From Zoroaster sp. YZ-2022 (taxonomy: Eukaryota > Echinodermata > Asteroidea > Forcipulatida > Zoroasteridae): a stretch of 64,000 bases of DNA. Below, piece by piece: positions 23,216 through 35,870 of this stretch (position 1 is the stretch's first letter; the number at the start of each line of letters is the position of its first letter). The position numbers and the translations under genes were made by a program. The notes beneath the pieces are model-generated. The model was given only the letters and a program-made list of their open reading frames with translations, searched no databases and was not told the DNA's origin. The stretch is taken from positions 28,192,366-28,256,365 of the forward strand of contig CM055816.1 in assembly GCA_029582265.1 (NCBI GenBank). Reading direction: 5' to 3'.

Positions 23216-24005
23216 TACACACTCTTATTGCAATGTGCATGTGGCCTTTTTAAAGACTTGTTTTGGCCTAAGAGAGGCAGGTGGCAATACCTGGCTAGAG
23301 CATTAAGTTGGCATAATAGGGGAGTTAGGGGGTCAAAGAGGGTAGGGCCCTTCTTGGCAGTGCCCCCTTTAAACCATGTGACCTTCATTAGCGATCACAC
23401 TGTGTATCTTGAGGGACAGAATCGATCAACGGGCGGATCACTGGGGAACCAATGTTTCCGGGGGGTGCTGGAGAATTTGTTTAATTTGTAAATTTTAATT
23501 TTAATTATAATTAGTTTAAAAGAATTTAACTTGTACAGAATTTATATATTTATTATATTATTTATTTTCTACAGTGGTTTTTAAATAGTTATGTTGTCTT
23601 AACTATGTAGGCCTAAATGTAAACGCAATTCGACTCTACGGCCGCCATGTTTTTTCATTGAAATAAACCAACAACAATAATAATTATTATTGGATTATCT
23701 AATGCAATATCAGCGTTTTCAGGAAAAAAGTTGCAAAGTATTGTAGCTCACGATGCAGTTGTGTGAGTAAGTTTTTAACTTCCCAACGCACCAACGACGA
23801 TTCATTTATTTATTTGTTATTTGTATAATTATTATTATATTATTGTATTGTATTTATTTTTTTTGGGGGGAGGGGGAACTTTGGAAACCTTTCCCCGTCC
23901 CCGAGGCGCCAGTGGTCATCATTTTCCATCCATGCGTTCCGACCTGTTTCAGACCGGACGGATTTAGCACGAGACTATATGAGGGTCGGTCTGTATACAC
24001 ATACA

Positions 24006-24441
24006 ATGTAACAATGGTGTTTAGAATTTAACAACATTTCTAAACACTTAGATTGTATGCACATGTTGAGCCTAAAACACGATTGTGCTTTTCTGTGATG
24101 TGTATTTGAATGCTAAATATCATATGAACAGGTGTCAAAAAGCCAAGCACGTTTAGCTGTATATCATCATAGAGGATCCTTTCTCTTTGGTAACACGTAC
24201 AGAGGATGGCACTGTGAGTTTAGCATTAAACGCATTCCTATTCCTAAACACGTTTATGTAGTCTACACACAAATAGGAAGAAAATGAATGTTCCCTCCCC
24301 CTCCCCCACTCCTCATGGATGCGGGTTTTTTTCCAGGATGAACGTGGGCAATTTTTGAAAAAACAAGTTTATAAAATTTGGAATTTCATAGAAATTGGCC
24401 ATGTTTGTCCTGCAAAAAAAATACGCCTCCTGGATTCGAAC
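24006..24441. repeat. Segment X, second copy (start of the second higher-order block)
   Basis: Matches 1-441 with scattered substitutions (for example TGTATGCACATG against TGTATTCACATG) and a shorter C run after ATGTTCC. It joins directly to U4. Confidence 0.8.
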
Positions 24442-25359
24442 ATTGCATCATTTATAAGTTTGGTTCAGGTTTGCGTGTCATGAAGGAGTGAGAATCGATT
24501 CCAATCGATGGTATTTTAGGACTTGAAAATAATCTTCATGCATATTGAACATCAAACCACGTGAAATTAATAATCAGCTCGTCAACCTCGTCCTCATTGA
24601 TGTGCGTTACAACCTTATTATATCAATACATTCATGTTACCAAAACACAAACATTTTACTTAAAAAAACCTTACGTTTCACGTTTTTGATGTGTTAATGA
24701 ACATGTCATTTACACTCATACCTCTAAAAAATGTTGTCAAGAAAACTCAGAACAGCTCTGAGGTCTGTTCAAAAAAAAAAAACTTTTCTAGTTTTATGTG
24801 TTACCTTGTCCACAATAAAAGAAAAATAAACACCTTTATAATTATACAAATACACGTGCATATATTCGAGCGAGGCCTCCAGAGTTCCCGGCCCATGTCC
24901 GGACTGGCTCTTGCCGCGCTGGCAGGGTGAGGAAACGCTGGTGTTCAATTTGAAATAAAGAACATTTTTCTTAACTATATGTATGCCAGCCATCAGCACC
25001 AGATCAAGAAATAAATTTGCAGAAAAGCGTCTTTCTAATGACATGAGATCAACTTTTATTTCAACAAGAAATTAATTAACATTTAATTTATTAAAGGAAA
25101 AACAAAATTATTAAGAGGAATATCAAAATTAACAAATTTAATACATTTTCCACAGGAGGGAGTTTTACAGACTGTAGCCAGTGTACGTAAACGCCTTCGA
25201 TGAAGCCAAGCGGGGCCTCCGGGGTTCCTCGGTGCGCAGACTGACGCTTGCCGCGCTGGCAGGCTGAGAAAAACACCGGTGTTCAATTTGAAACGATATG
25301 TAACCATCAGCACCGGATCAACAGCAGAATAATGATTATTTAGAAACATTTATTTCATG

Positions 25360-25950
25360 GCAATATCATTAAGAAATAAATTTTCATTATTTGTTCCAAT
25401 TCATATATTAAGACAGATGCAATAAAACTATAGGCTGTAAATAAAATAAACAAAATAAACAATTAAACAAAACAAATGTAAGGAAAATGAGGAAGCAAAG
25501 CTTTTGTACTCTTCCCAAACACAAACAAAACACAATTAACAGGAGATATATAAAAGACAAAGACAAGTCAAGCAAAAACAGGAGTAAGACTGGATGTAGC
25601 TTTAGACTGGATGTAAAATCAGGTTATCTACATATAAGATTCTAAAATACTACTTTTAAGTTTTTGGCCAAAAGATGTCGGGGAAACAGCTTGTCTTAAG
25701 TCTGTACAAAACACGACTCTGTAATAGGCTATTTTTGAGTGAGTTGTCTTACTAAAATTAACATAAATATTACCATTTGATGAACTACGAGTCTCATAGG
25801 AGTGAACAGAAGCAATTAATGTAAACCAAGATTGAAAACTAGCAAGCAGTAAGTTATGAATATATTTCAATCAAAATTTCCCTAAATTAAGATAATAGAT
25901 GTTTCTCAGTTTTAAAAGTTTGAGATTTTTAAATAAAGGATTTTAATAAA
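25360..25950 (-). pseudogene. LINE ORF2 C-terminal remnant and 3' UTR, U4 copy
   Basis: Minus-strand frame 25870-25628 keeps YIHNLLLASFQSWFT, SVHSYETRSSSNG and FGQKLKSSILESYM. It is nearly the same as U2, including the upstream truncation, which indicates that the deletion preceded duplication of this unit. Confidence 0.7.
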
Positions 25951-28900
25951 AGATCAGTACCCCTACACGACTCTGGACCTCTCTCGACTCCCCCGGAACC
26001 ACTAGATGCCCAGACTGACATTCCCAATTGAAATATGTAGGATTTTAATTTGTTTATTTTCTCGGTGTTGTTGTTGTAAATTAGTAAATATGTTGTTAGT
26101 TTAAAGATAAGTTTAATTCAATTCTATTGTATTAGTCATGATCAGCATAAACATCGTCCTCGAGTCGCCTGTGGAGTTTTTTTCACAGACACTTGGAAAG
26201 TATTGAGTATACAGCGCTTTGGACGTCGGTGTAAGGGCAAACAAATTTATAATTTTTTTTAATTTAATTTTATTTATTTATTTATTTTTTATTTATTTGT
26301 GTTATAATTTGTGATATCATGGCCTAAATCAATAGAGCAAGCTAAATTAATACATTTTGGATTGAACAAATTTGCTGAGGCCAAAACAAAACAGGTATTT
26401 ATTTCAAATATAAAGGTTCGTTTTTTATTTGTTAGAAACCTTTTGATTTTTATTGATGGCATTCATGTTCTTCTGAACTGTTTTTTGTTTTGTTTTGTTT
26501 TGTTTGTTTGTTTGGTTTTTTTTGGGGGGAGGTGTGTTCAAAGTATTAATTACAAATCCACATCGTTTTTTTCCTTTTAGCAAACCAATCACAAACCAAA
26601 TTGTATGAATGATTCAGCCGTCGAAAATTCGTCATTCGTCCTGAGTTTCCAACCGTCGACCCTTACAAATTATTGGCCTAGGGCGTGGCCTTTGGCTTCT
26701 GGGCATGGCATTTATCTGTTTTAAGCCAAATGTAACTGTTCTAAACAAAATGACCGAATAAAACTCTGTTTTAGGTAGAAACCCACCTCATACTCAATGA
26801 TATACCCAGCAAGGTATTCAATAACATAAACAAGGTATATTTGTAAGACGGAGCGTTAAATGACACCGTGATATGCCTAGCCTTTAGTCAAGGCACAACC
26901 CCTCCTATGACACCCCCTCTATCGACACCCCTTTATCGACACCCTCCATGAACACCTCCTCCATTGACACCCTCCGTCGACACCCCCTCCAATGACACCC
27001 CTAATCGCAAATGTTCCTGTAATGATGGTACCTGCAACTCTTGTTGAAATGATCGAAACGTCGAGTTGTAACCTCCAGTCCTTTAGGAGACCGTTACAAG
27101 TCAATTGAGAGTTTCACATGGTGTCACTACCGTAAACAGTTTAGACTGAAGATAAGAAATGTCAGTATGGATACCGACTTGTGCTGTTTTCAAGTTAGAC
27201 AATGCGTATTTCATAGGCCCTTAAGTCTAGAGAGGATTGTGTACTTGTTTTGAGACGAGATTGTAGTATAAATAAAGGAAATCACATTCACATATATTTC
27301 GAATTAAAGAGACATTAAGTCTTTGAATGGTTGATAATGTAATAACTAAGTACGAGATTAAGGCATGAAACTCTAAAGCCACCGTGTCACTCATTGCATG
27401 CTCCCACCCCCCTAAAAAGGTCAGGTATATAGAAACATGCTACCCTGTAATCACATTAAGCCTAAAAAGTCCATGCACACGAGTGGTGAAGCCACGATCA
27501 CCTTCACCAGTCTGATCTGTTGTGTGCACGCACGTGGACGTTATAATGAATAATTCATAAATCTCTAACAATATGAAAAATATGTGTATGTATGCATTTA
27601 TTTTATTTGAACCAATCACCGGAAGCAAAATGCTGGGCTCAGCTCGTCATTATTTGAATAGGACTGGTGGTATCATAATGAATCATGCTTTAACATTTCT
27701 CTATCATACCCATTCAAATCGGTAGAGAAATATGAAGAAAAACATAGATCACAGAATGGACTGGTACTTGGGGCGTCGCCTCAGTCGCGTGCTAGGACAC
27801 CGATTCCAAGCCCTGTTAAAATTCTGTTCAGATCGTGATGATATTGTCCTATTAAATATCCACGATGTGTGGATATTTGTCCATGAGCCAGCTAATTTTT
27901 CGGTACCATCTGGAGGGATTCATATGTGTTCTTGTTACGAAAATATACGAAAATTCCAAACAAATATGATAGACTTGGTGAAACGGTACCCGGTAGCTTA
28001 GTACTCATTTTTAAGCAATTTTGCTGTAAAAAAAAATTAAATCCTAAGCCTCCTCCAATAAAACACTGTTAAGACTGATGCCTCAAAAGATCACATGTTA
28101 TTACACACAGTACAATAATTAAAGCTAAACAGCAACATAAAACAACAGTTGTACATGTTACGTCAATACAACGCACCAACAAAATAAGAATTACCGCAGA
28201 AAATACATCTTTAGGAAGCAAACTCCAAAGTTTCCCAAGTTTCACCTCTCTTAGGAAATATTTGTTTTGGGTTTGTGTTTTGGAACTTAAAGCTAAGATT
28301 TAGGGTCAGTTTTCTTTGAGTTTATCGCATTACATTGACATCTAAACTCAGTGCCGTATACCGGTGGCACGGGAGAACGGGGGCTGGGGCCACGTGCCTG
28401 CCCCCCCCCCCCCCCCCAGCCGAGGTCTGTGCCCCCAGGTGCCTTCATTCAAAAGTTTGAAAATAGAGACTCGTCACGCATTTTAAAAAGTCGTTAAATT
28501 ACATATTATGATGATTATAAACTGCCCCCCTTGACCCCGCCCCCTTCCTGATCCGCCAATGGTTCGAGACGCAATTGCAATCGCGTGTTGAATTTGAATT
28601 TCAATAACATTCAATTACTAAATTAAAAGTCAAGGCCTTTGGACTTGAAATGGCTCATTACGTGGAAACACACGCAGTCAGCTTGTAAATAATATATGAG
28701 TGGTTTCAACTCTTACTGAGAACAGACTATTGAATTTTAAGCGGTTTTTGTTCGCTATTGTTGTGCTTGTAACGAGTATTATCTCACGCAAAATGACAAT
28801 AAAACTACCAAATATTAATATAAATAATTTGTCAACTAGAGATATGAAATTAATAAATTTAAAGTTTTGTGATGACAGGCTAATGTTATCTATAACAGTC

Positions 28901-29837
28901 CAAACAGTACATGCACCTTTTATAAGCAGGGATGGATCCAGGGGAGCTGAAATGAAAATGAGACATCGTACAGCAAAAAGGGGTGAAACTGCCTAAAAGA
29001 GGTCCTCATATATAAAGTATAGGGTAAATTTATTACAAGGTGATGAATGGACACTTGTCCTCTTTGCCTGCCTCCTTTATCCGCTATTATTCCCCCTGGC
29101 TGCCCCGATCTGCCAATGATACTTAGTATTAGTTTTCATGAAGCCATAAGCAAATGTATTTGTGTCTTTACGTGGTGTCTGATGAGAGGGTAAGGTTTAA
29201 AAGTGGCAGTGATTTAGAGAGACGACGAGAGGTATGGTATAAGTAGGATCCTTAGCTAACCTAGTACCCCTACACGACTCTGGACCTCTCCCGACTCCTC
29301 CGGAAGTCCGGAACCCCTAGATGCCCAGACTGACATTCCCAATTGAATATGTAGGATTTTGTTTATTTTCTCGTTGTTGTAATTTTTCGGTACCATCTGG
29401 AGGGACTAATTCATATGTTTTCTTGTTACGAAAATATACGAAAATTCCAAACAAATATGATAGACTTGGTGAAACGGTAGCTTTGTACTCGTTTTTAAGC
29501 AATTTTTGCTGTAAAATATTAAAAGCTAAGCCTCCTCCAATAAAACACTGTTACGACTGTTTGACGATTGCTACCAGACGTAGCCTCAACAGATCCCATG
29601 TTATTACACGGATTACAATAAAGCTAAACAGCAACATAAAACAACCGTTGTACATGTAATGTCAATACAATGCACCAAATTACCGCAGAAAATACGTCTT
29701 TTGGAAGCAAACGCCAAAGTTTCACCTCTCTTAAAAAATATTTGTTTTGGGTTTGTGTTTTGGAACTTAAAGCTAAGATTTAGGGTAAGTTTTCTTTGAG
29801 TTTATCGCATTACATTGACAGCTAAACTCAGTGGCGT

Positions 29838-29972
29838 ACCGGGGGCACGGGGGAACGGGGGAACGGAGGGAACGGGGGGGGGAACGTGGGAACGGGGGGA
29901 ACGGGGGGAACGGGGGGAACGGGGCGAACGGGGGGAACGGGGGGAACGGGGCGAACGGGGGGAACGGGGCAC
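29838..29972. repeat. G-rich VNTR, longest array
   Basis: About a dozen units of GGGGGGAACG or GGGGCGAACG. Runs of five to nine G separated by short AACG spacers could form G-quadruplexes on the plus strand. The overlapping frames rich in Arg-Ser-Pro or Gly-Thr are simple products of the repeat. Confidence 0.85.
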
Positions 29973-30264
29973 GTGCCTGCCCCCCAGCCGAGGTCTGTGC
30001 CCCCAGGTGCCCCTATTCAAAAGTTTGAAAATAGACACTCGTCACTCGACACTCGTCAAAAAGTCGTTAAATTACATATTATGATTATTATAAACTGCCC
30101 CCCTTGACCCCGCCCACGGCTGTTTTCCTTTAAAACAAGTACCCCCTCTGTTGTCGAAAGTTAAACAGTATGCAAATGAAGCGTTTGATCCGTCATTCAT
30201 ACATCTCGCGCGTAGGGGTGACGCGTGTGGTTCAAATCTATATTTGGTTTGTTTACATTTTGCT

Positions 30265-30552
30265 TTTTGTGATTGGTTTTCAAGTTAAATATGCAATTTT
30301 TTTATGAATATACTAAATGTATTTAATAAACAGTCACATGATAGCTTTTCCCGCGAAATTGAGGCTGTTTACATTGTGGAATTGCCGGTGAAGTCTACGT
30401 AGTGGAAGGCAGCCATTTAAATGTCGTCTTTGCCTTGAACATTTGAAGACGTTTTTCTAGCTGTCGTCATGGATACGTCCGAATTTTTGATAAGCACAAT
30501 CGACCTAGTAAATCAACGATGATGGCATCTACTTTTATTTTATCCACAAAGT
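30265..30552 (+). promoter_or_regulatory. Promoter-like region and first-exon-like stretch with splice donor
   Basis: An inverted CCAAT box (GATTGGTT near 30272) lies upstream of GGCAGCCATTTAAATG (a YY1-like core, 30408-30423). A 17-codon frame starts at ATG 30469 (MDTSEFLISTIDLVNQR) and stops at 30522. A strong donor, CACAAA|GTAAGT, follows at 30551. It may be the 5' end of the large insertion's own gene. No downstream exon could be matched. Confidence 0.3.
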
Positions 30553-31160
30553 AAGTCTGGGACAAGGTTATTTCCTTTAAAAAACTTTCCCCCAAAAATC
30601 AGTTTATGCGGTTGGTTTTAACATTATTGTGTACAAAGTAATGGCGTTTAACGTACGTACATGTTTAGTGCATCCATTGTAACGCATTACGTGTTTACGT
30701 ACACCGTACACGGTTAACTCGTTTTGATCGTGTGTATTCTGAATGCATAGAAAGGATAGCCATTTTTACAGAAACAGTTGTGTACGGTTACTGTGAATTC
30801 ATGCAAAAAGACATGTACTGCATCAAATGAACATTCAGCCTGATCACTGACAATGAATACATTTGGCCTCGCAGTCTTTAAGTATATTAAAACACACAGT
30901 GGCGTTAAATTAATAAATGATAGGCAAACCTTTTCGTTGTTAATAAAGTGAAACTTGTTTCAACAATGTATTGAATTCAGTAGTTCAATCGATAGGCCTA
31001 ACGTTATGAACGTGAATGTAACTTCACACTGTACATTATTGTACATTTACGGTATACTGCATTTTCATCCGCATTTCAACTTTCCACTATATTCACATGC
31101 TTGGAAATATAATGGTGTTGAAGATATCCAAGAGAACGGTCTGGATGAGTAGTGTTATTA

Positions 31161-31187
31161 GGTGTTCGAGAGCGCAGCGCGAACACC
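31161..31187. repeat. Terminal hairpin of the rolling-circle element
   Basis: GGTGTTCG (31161-31168) pairs with CGAACACC (31180-31187) around an 11-base GC-rich loop. A T-run and a CTTCTCCTTCTTCTC tract follow (31203-31236). The complement of that tract is at 58670-58690, at the 5' side of a related element. Confidence 0.7.
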
Positions 31188-31379
31188 TATTGTTTTTGTA
31201 CTGTTTTTTTTTTTTTTTACTTCTCCTTCTTCTCAGTGGCGATCTGTCCGGTAACAAAGGCATCCTTGCTAAGCATATACAGCCTTCAAACTTAACACAT
31301 AAACAGAACATATCAAGCAGACGAAACCGTTTTCTGTGACGTCATGATTACATCATCAGGTGTCGAATTACGCTAAATC

Positions 31380-31680
31380 AAAGTTTAATATTTCGAAAAA
31401 TCATATCTCATGAACCACAAAAGATATTTTCACAATCTTTGCATCATCTGAAAGATCTTGAATTATGTAATTTTTCGTTTTTAGACGTGACCCCAATCTG
31501 ACCTTTCCTTCCGGTCAAAACCGGAAGTTGAAAATTTAAAAATTTCAAAAAATCATATCTCATGAACCATATAAGATATTTTCACAATCTTTTCATTATC
31601 TTAAAGATCTTGAACTATGTCACATTTCGTTTTCAGACGTGACCCCAATCTGACCTTTCCTTCCGGTCGAAACCGGAAGG
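31380..31680. repeat. Two ~147-bp tandem units of the rolling-circle family
   Basis: Each unit contains AATCATATCTCATGAACCA, TTTTCACAATCTTT, GTGACCCCAATCTGACCTT and an inverted CCGGTC/ACCGGAAG word. The order and spacing match the complement of the tandem units at 57.5-60.3 kb, so the two loci carry one family in opposite orientation. Confidence 0.75.
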
Positions 31681-31799
31681 TTAATGAAACAATATGCTGA
31701 ATTACTATTCCCTGTATGTACGAATAGACATATCGCGTGTGCACAGAATACGTACACACAGCAATATACGGAGTTTAATATTGGCCTACAACGTAAAGG

Positions 31800-32035
31800 C
31801 CTTGTCACACGGGGCAATTTTCGGGCAATTTTCAGGCAATAAAAGTTGCTGGCAATGAGATTGCTCGGAGATTGCCCTGTGTGGCATTTCATGCAATCCA
31901 GTGGCAATGAGTAGACTAGCTGGCTTTCTACTTTGAGGCAATCTGTCGAGGCAATCTCCAATCACATTGCGTATCAGTGATCACGTGACATTTTGTCACA
32001 AGCAAAACATTTTCAGCGGCGGCCATTTAATTCTC
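31800..32035 (+). promoter_or_regulatory. GGCAAT cluster followed by CCAAT, CACGTG and YY1-like sites
   Basis: Bases 31800-31970 hold about a dozen GCAAT/ATTGC words. Downstream are CCAATCA (near 31958), GATCACGTGAC (near 31979) and GCGGCGGCCATTTAA (near 32017). That arrangement resembles a TATA-less promoter. The opening words CCTTGTCACACGGGGCAATT also look like the subterminal part of some PIF/Harbinger-type DNA transposons. I cannot decide between these two readings. Confidence 0.4.
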
Positions 32036-32054
32036 GTTTACATGAAAAAATACT

Positions 32055-32150
32055 GAGGAATTTTGCCGTTCTTATTAACTCCAAAGCAAAATACAAGAAA
32101 ATAAAATGGGTTACCGAGAAAGAGGAAAATATAATTGCATTATTAAGAGG
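32055..32150 (+). pseudogene. First-exon remnant of a MADF/Myb-like DNA-binding protein
   Basis: The open frame ends with KWVTEKEENIIALLRG just before a GTAAGT donor (32151). A tryptophan followed by an acidic helix and LLRG is how MADF/Myb-SANT-like domains begin, as in PIF/Harbinger accessory proteins and their domesticated relatives. A possible next exon starts after the acceptor at 33000 (frame with AEYLELDAMAGISENQF) but stops after 25-30 codons. There is no ATG in frame upstream. I read it as a decayed gene fragment, possibly captured by the rolling-circle element. The short length limits confidence. Confidence 0.35.
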
Positions 32151-33130
32151 TAAGTAGACATTATTTAGAGGTTTATTGGCCTAGAATGTGCGTTTGTAAA
32201 GTAGGCCTATCGTAAACATAATTATTGCATGCACAATCCAATGGAGACGGTTCGTGACGGACGAAACTGTTGTACTGCATCTATTTCATGATTTCGTAAA
32301 AACTATACTGAGTCTACTCTTTCGCTGTTTTTGCAGTGTACCTACATGATTTTAAGTTTGCATTTTAACTAAGGATAATGACTGAGCATGGATAGATTAT
32401 TGTCCAGAAAAAAGTTTAAAAACTGCCATGCAGTCAAAGTCAAAAGAGCATCGTAACTCGCCTACATATAATGTACAGTACATATACATGTATGCAAATC
32501 CATGTTAATATATACATGTACATGTTCGTGTGTTGTTGTCTCTTCTGCAATTCTGCATGTTCTTCGTGTCAGCGAAATATATCCCTAACTCAACCTAAAG
32601 AGATGCTTTTACTTGATTAGTCTGCTAGTTGTAGCCACAAAATTGTCATAGGGGCACCTGTTTTTCTGAGCTAGGTTACATTTGTTGTTTTGTTATTATT
32701 TTAAGCATAAAAAGTCTGTCCCTCTATGCTTTAAAGAAAGGTCAGGTCTTATAACATAAAAAAAAGATGAAGAGCCTGCATAAAAAAAGAAAACTAATAA
32801 ATGAAGAAAAAGCTGCAGAGGGATGAGTTAATATGAGTTTTAATTGGAAAATAAACATGCAGGTGTGTTGGTGGACAACATGTGTACACCAATTATAGAG
32901 GGCATTCTCTTACTGGAGTAATACATGTTGGCCTTTCCCCATTCAGAATTTATTTTTTCACAGAATCATTTGAACATTTATTTATATTTTGTATTTCAGC
33001 TCCAGTATGCCGAGTACTTGGAATTAGATGCAATGGCTGGCATCAGTGAGAATCAGTTCAACAGCCTAGAAAGCATCTAAAACACAAGCCCCAAGGTAAC
33101 CAATAAATCTGTGGTACAATTATTGTAAAT

Positions 33131-33153
33131 GTGTGTGTGTGTGTGTGTGTGTG
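33131..33153. repeat. (GT)n microsatellite
   Basis: About eleven GT dinucleotides in an otherwise non-repetitive stretch. From here to 35870 I see no further gene or repeat structure, apart from recurring CAACTCGTA-type words at 33298-33410. Confidence 0.9.
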
Positions 33154-35870
33154 GATGATTGCATTCCTCCTGACTGCCCTATGATCCACTCACATGACCC
33201 CACCAACCTACATTGAAGATTGTGATTTTTATTTTCAAAAAGCAATTCTTTTAAAACTTTATCCACAATGTTGTATTCTTTCCCAGTGAAAACAGGTCAA
33301 CTCGTATGCGTGCCAACTCGTACTATTACCAACTCATACTCATTTTGGTCAACTCGACCCGTAAAAATATTTATTACTGAATATTTACTGGCATGTGTAC
33401 GGGTTGACATCCGGTTAATTTAGCTACACTATAGTGTCTATAGTTCCTCATAATACTAGTAGTGCTTATGTCTTGTGTGGTGATGGATGCATTGCAGTTT
33501 ACTTGATACTAGCACTTAATGTTCTCACTAAAGTAGTCCAGAAACAAATATCAGCACATTTATTGAGATAATGAAACAGTCACATCATGGAGGAAGGAAG
33601 ACGTCACATGTAACTTTCTATTCCATTGTAAAACCTAACTTAAAGGCATTGTTCTGAAGGGATCATTTTTCTAAAGTTGCATAAGTTTTCTGAAGTTACA
33701 TCAATCCATCATCCTGATAATAACATATGAGGGCATTCTAAGTTATGTGTGTTTTGTTAGCATGACCCATTATTCTTCGTCCCTCTTTGAAAACATTTAA
33801 TATTGTTTTACATGATTAGTTTATATTTCAGATCATCGGTATCCATTTGTGCTACTGCTACAAGGTGTGTCAGAGTCTGTGTAACTTTGTGATCCAATGG
33901 CCAGCATTTGAAGTTTATCCATTCATCAAAGGAGTTAATGTATGATTCAAATTATTTTATATGGACTTATCCTATCTGTGGCAGTCTTTACCCTCAAGAG
34001 AATTGATTTTTAGGACCTCAAGACATATCTAGGTCTTTCTAGGAATTTCTTTAACATGTTAGAACAAAATTAGTACCGAGGAATTCTTATTATATTTTTG
34101 ACTGGACCCAAACATCCTCACAAAATGTAGTTATTAAGCAATATCTGTTGGTGATCTAGTAAAATGTATATTGCCGACAGTGAATCCCTGGCAGTTGGGC
34201 CATATAAACATAGTAAACATAACCCCCAATCTTCATTGCATGGGTGTGTCAGCCTTGGAATACCTTTTGCCAGATCATCTAATTAAAGCACTAGTATAAG
34301 GGGCCCCCTTATACTTGTATTGCTTGTTTGCCCCTCCCCTTCCCTAGTTCTTGGATTCTATAGTGCTGCAATGATAGACCAAAGAATTTTAGAAAACAAA
34401 TGTGTTGGTTCATCACCAGTGGCAGTACATGCCATCCCTAAGAACTTGGGGGGAGGGGGAAGGCATTTTATTCCAAAATTACCGATTCCAATGACAACCC
34501 CTGAATGTCACCCATTCTGAACTCACTAAATCGTACATACAGAGTGTACATTTATTTTAAATGCAGATTGTTTTTGTTTTCTTGTCAACAAAGGATCATG
34601 GTTGGGTTCATTTACACTTAAGTCATTTCACTTGTTGCATGTGTAAGACCATGTACACTCATTTCTAGATTGGTTACAAGTAGGTTAAACAGGTCAACAA
34701 AGTGGTTTCAATTGATTGTGGGGAGGGAAATGTGGAACCACAAAAGTCAAGTCATGAAACCCAACAGACAGTTAAAATAAATATGTATTTCATTGTTTTA
34801 TTAGCAATTTACAAGCACCCATACAACTCTTTGATTATTTCAGTGTCTAACAATTTATGTACAAAATGGCATCTGATCTTTATGTTGTAAATCTGTAGTA
34901 TGGACAGACATTTTGCCAATCATGTGTACAACCTTGAAAATGTAAAAATCAATGTAGAATTTGTTTTCAAATTTTATAAATTATTTTGTAATTATTTGCA
35001 GATTAGGTGAAAACAAAGACAATTTATAAGCATGTCACAATAAGGAGATGCTTGATTACAGTGTCACTATCATTGTCAATTTATCATTACACTTTTTTTT
35101 TATAAACTTGACCTGAAAGTGAAGTATATTATAAATAAAGATCATTCTCAGTATAAAAACATGCAGTCCATCAATTAAATACATTTTTATACAAGACTTA
35201 ATACCAATGTTGGCTTCATTTAAATCTAGAATTGAAAGGTTTTTCCATAAAAAAATCAAAAGGGCAAGCAATTATCAAATTTGATCTAGTGGATATAATT
35301 ACATTTAATTTTGTTTGAATTGGGAATTATTTATTTTTTGTGGGGGGCAGGGGAAGATGGAAAGCACGGATGCAAGCTTTCTTCCAACTTTATCATGTAG
35401 TAGTTATAAGCTTGTTTTCTAATGAAAGGCTAATTAGCTGATATCCATACAAGCAACCCCCAGCCAATTTTAATCCAGTTACTATACATGTAGTCCCCTT
35501 CTACGCTAAATAAACTTTGTGACTTTATGCCCATAATAATGCTGAATAGGTTGATCTGGCTGCCTACAACCCTGGCAAACTATTTTCATATGAGTGATTT
35601 TTAATGTTGATTTATCATCGAGCATGGTTTTGAAAAGTATGTGTAGGGCTAGTGTCAATATTTAAAATAAAAACAGTGTTCCAAGTCACACTTGTTAATT
35701 TCTAATTTATTGCTTAAATCTCACAACTTTTTCAAGTTCAACAGCCAATATCTCAAGAACTAAATGACATATTAGAAAACAAAAAACACAATTGAATTCC
35801 TTACATTAATAGCTTGTAATTCTTGTGAAATGACTTATCATAAATGCTTTGCCAATGGTCCAATTAGTGG
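33154..35870. other. Unassigned interior of the rolling-circle candidate
   Basis: About 2.7 kb of AT-rich single-copy-looking sequence. A possible exon lies at 33832-33874 (acceptor TTTCAG, donor AAG|GTGTG), with no recognisable product. Open frames are short (up to 71 codons) and unsupported. The CAACTCGTA/CAACTCATA words at 33298-33410, with GGGTTGAC at 33402, suggest a small unrecognised repeat. Confidence 0.4.

Larger units (their letters stand above)
21890..24005. repeat. Segment Y closing the first higher-order block
   Basis: This stretch recurs, altered, from about 48,035. It contains a LINE-like 3' tail ending in (TTA)n (22519-22540), a tRNA-like SINE (22715-22800), a small satellite array (23094-23215) and a ~300-bp piece (23250-23560) that is also found at 43925-44262 inside U5. 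The rest (23560-24005) is AT-rich with a GGGGGGAGGGGG run near 23865. Open frames such as 23228-23491 are not kept in the second copy. Confidence 0.7.
24442..30114. repeat. Tandem unit U4, left part
   Basis: Same module order as U2, including the same loss of the SINE-MITE-C block at the AAAAGATCAGTACCCC join (about 25955). LINE remnant 25360-25950, (TTTTG)n 26482-26525, minisatellite 26900-27005, Penelope fragment 27030-27150, hairpin near 27860, VNTRs 28360 and 29838, C-D 28693. The unit stops at CGCC (30111-30114), where the large insertion begins, and continues exactly at 39647. Confidence 0.8.

Noticed and set aside
29802..30107. Arg-Ser-Pro, Gly-Thr and Gly-Asn repeat proteins on both strands
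   Set aside because: All three are translations of the G-rich VNTR in different frames; array length changes freely between units.
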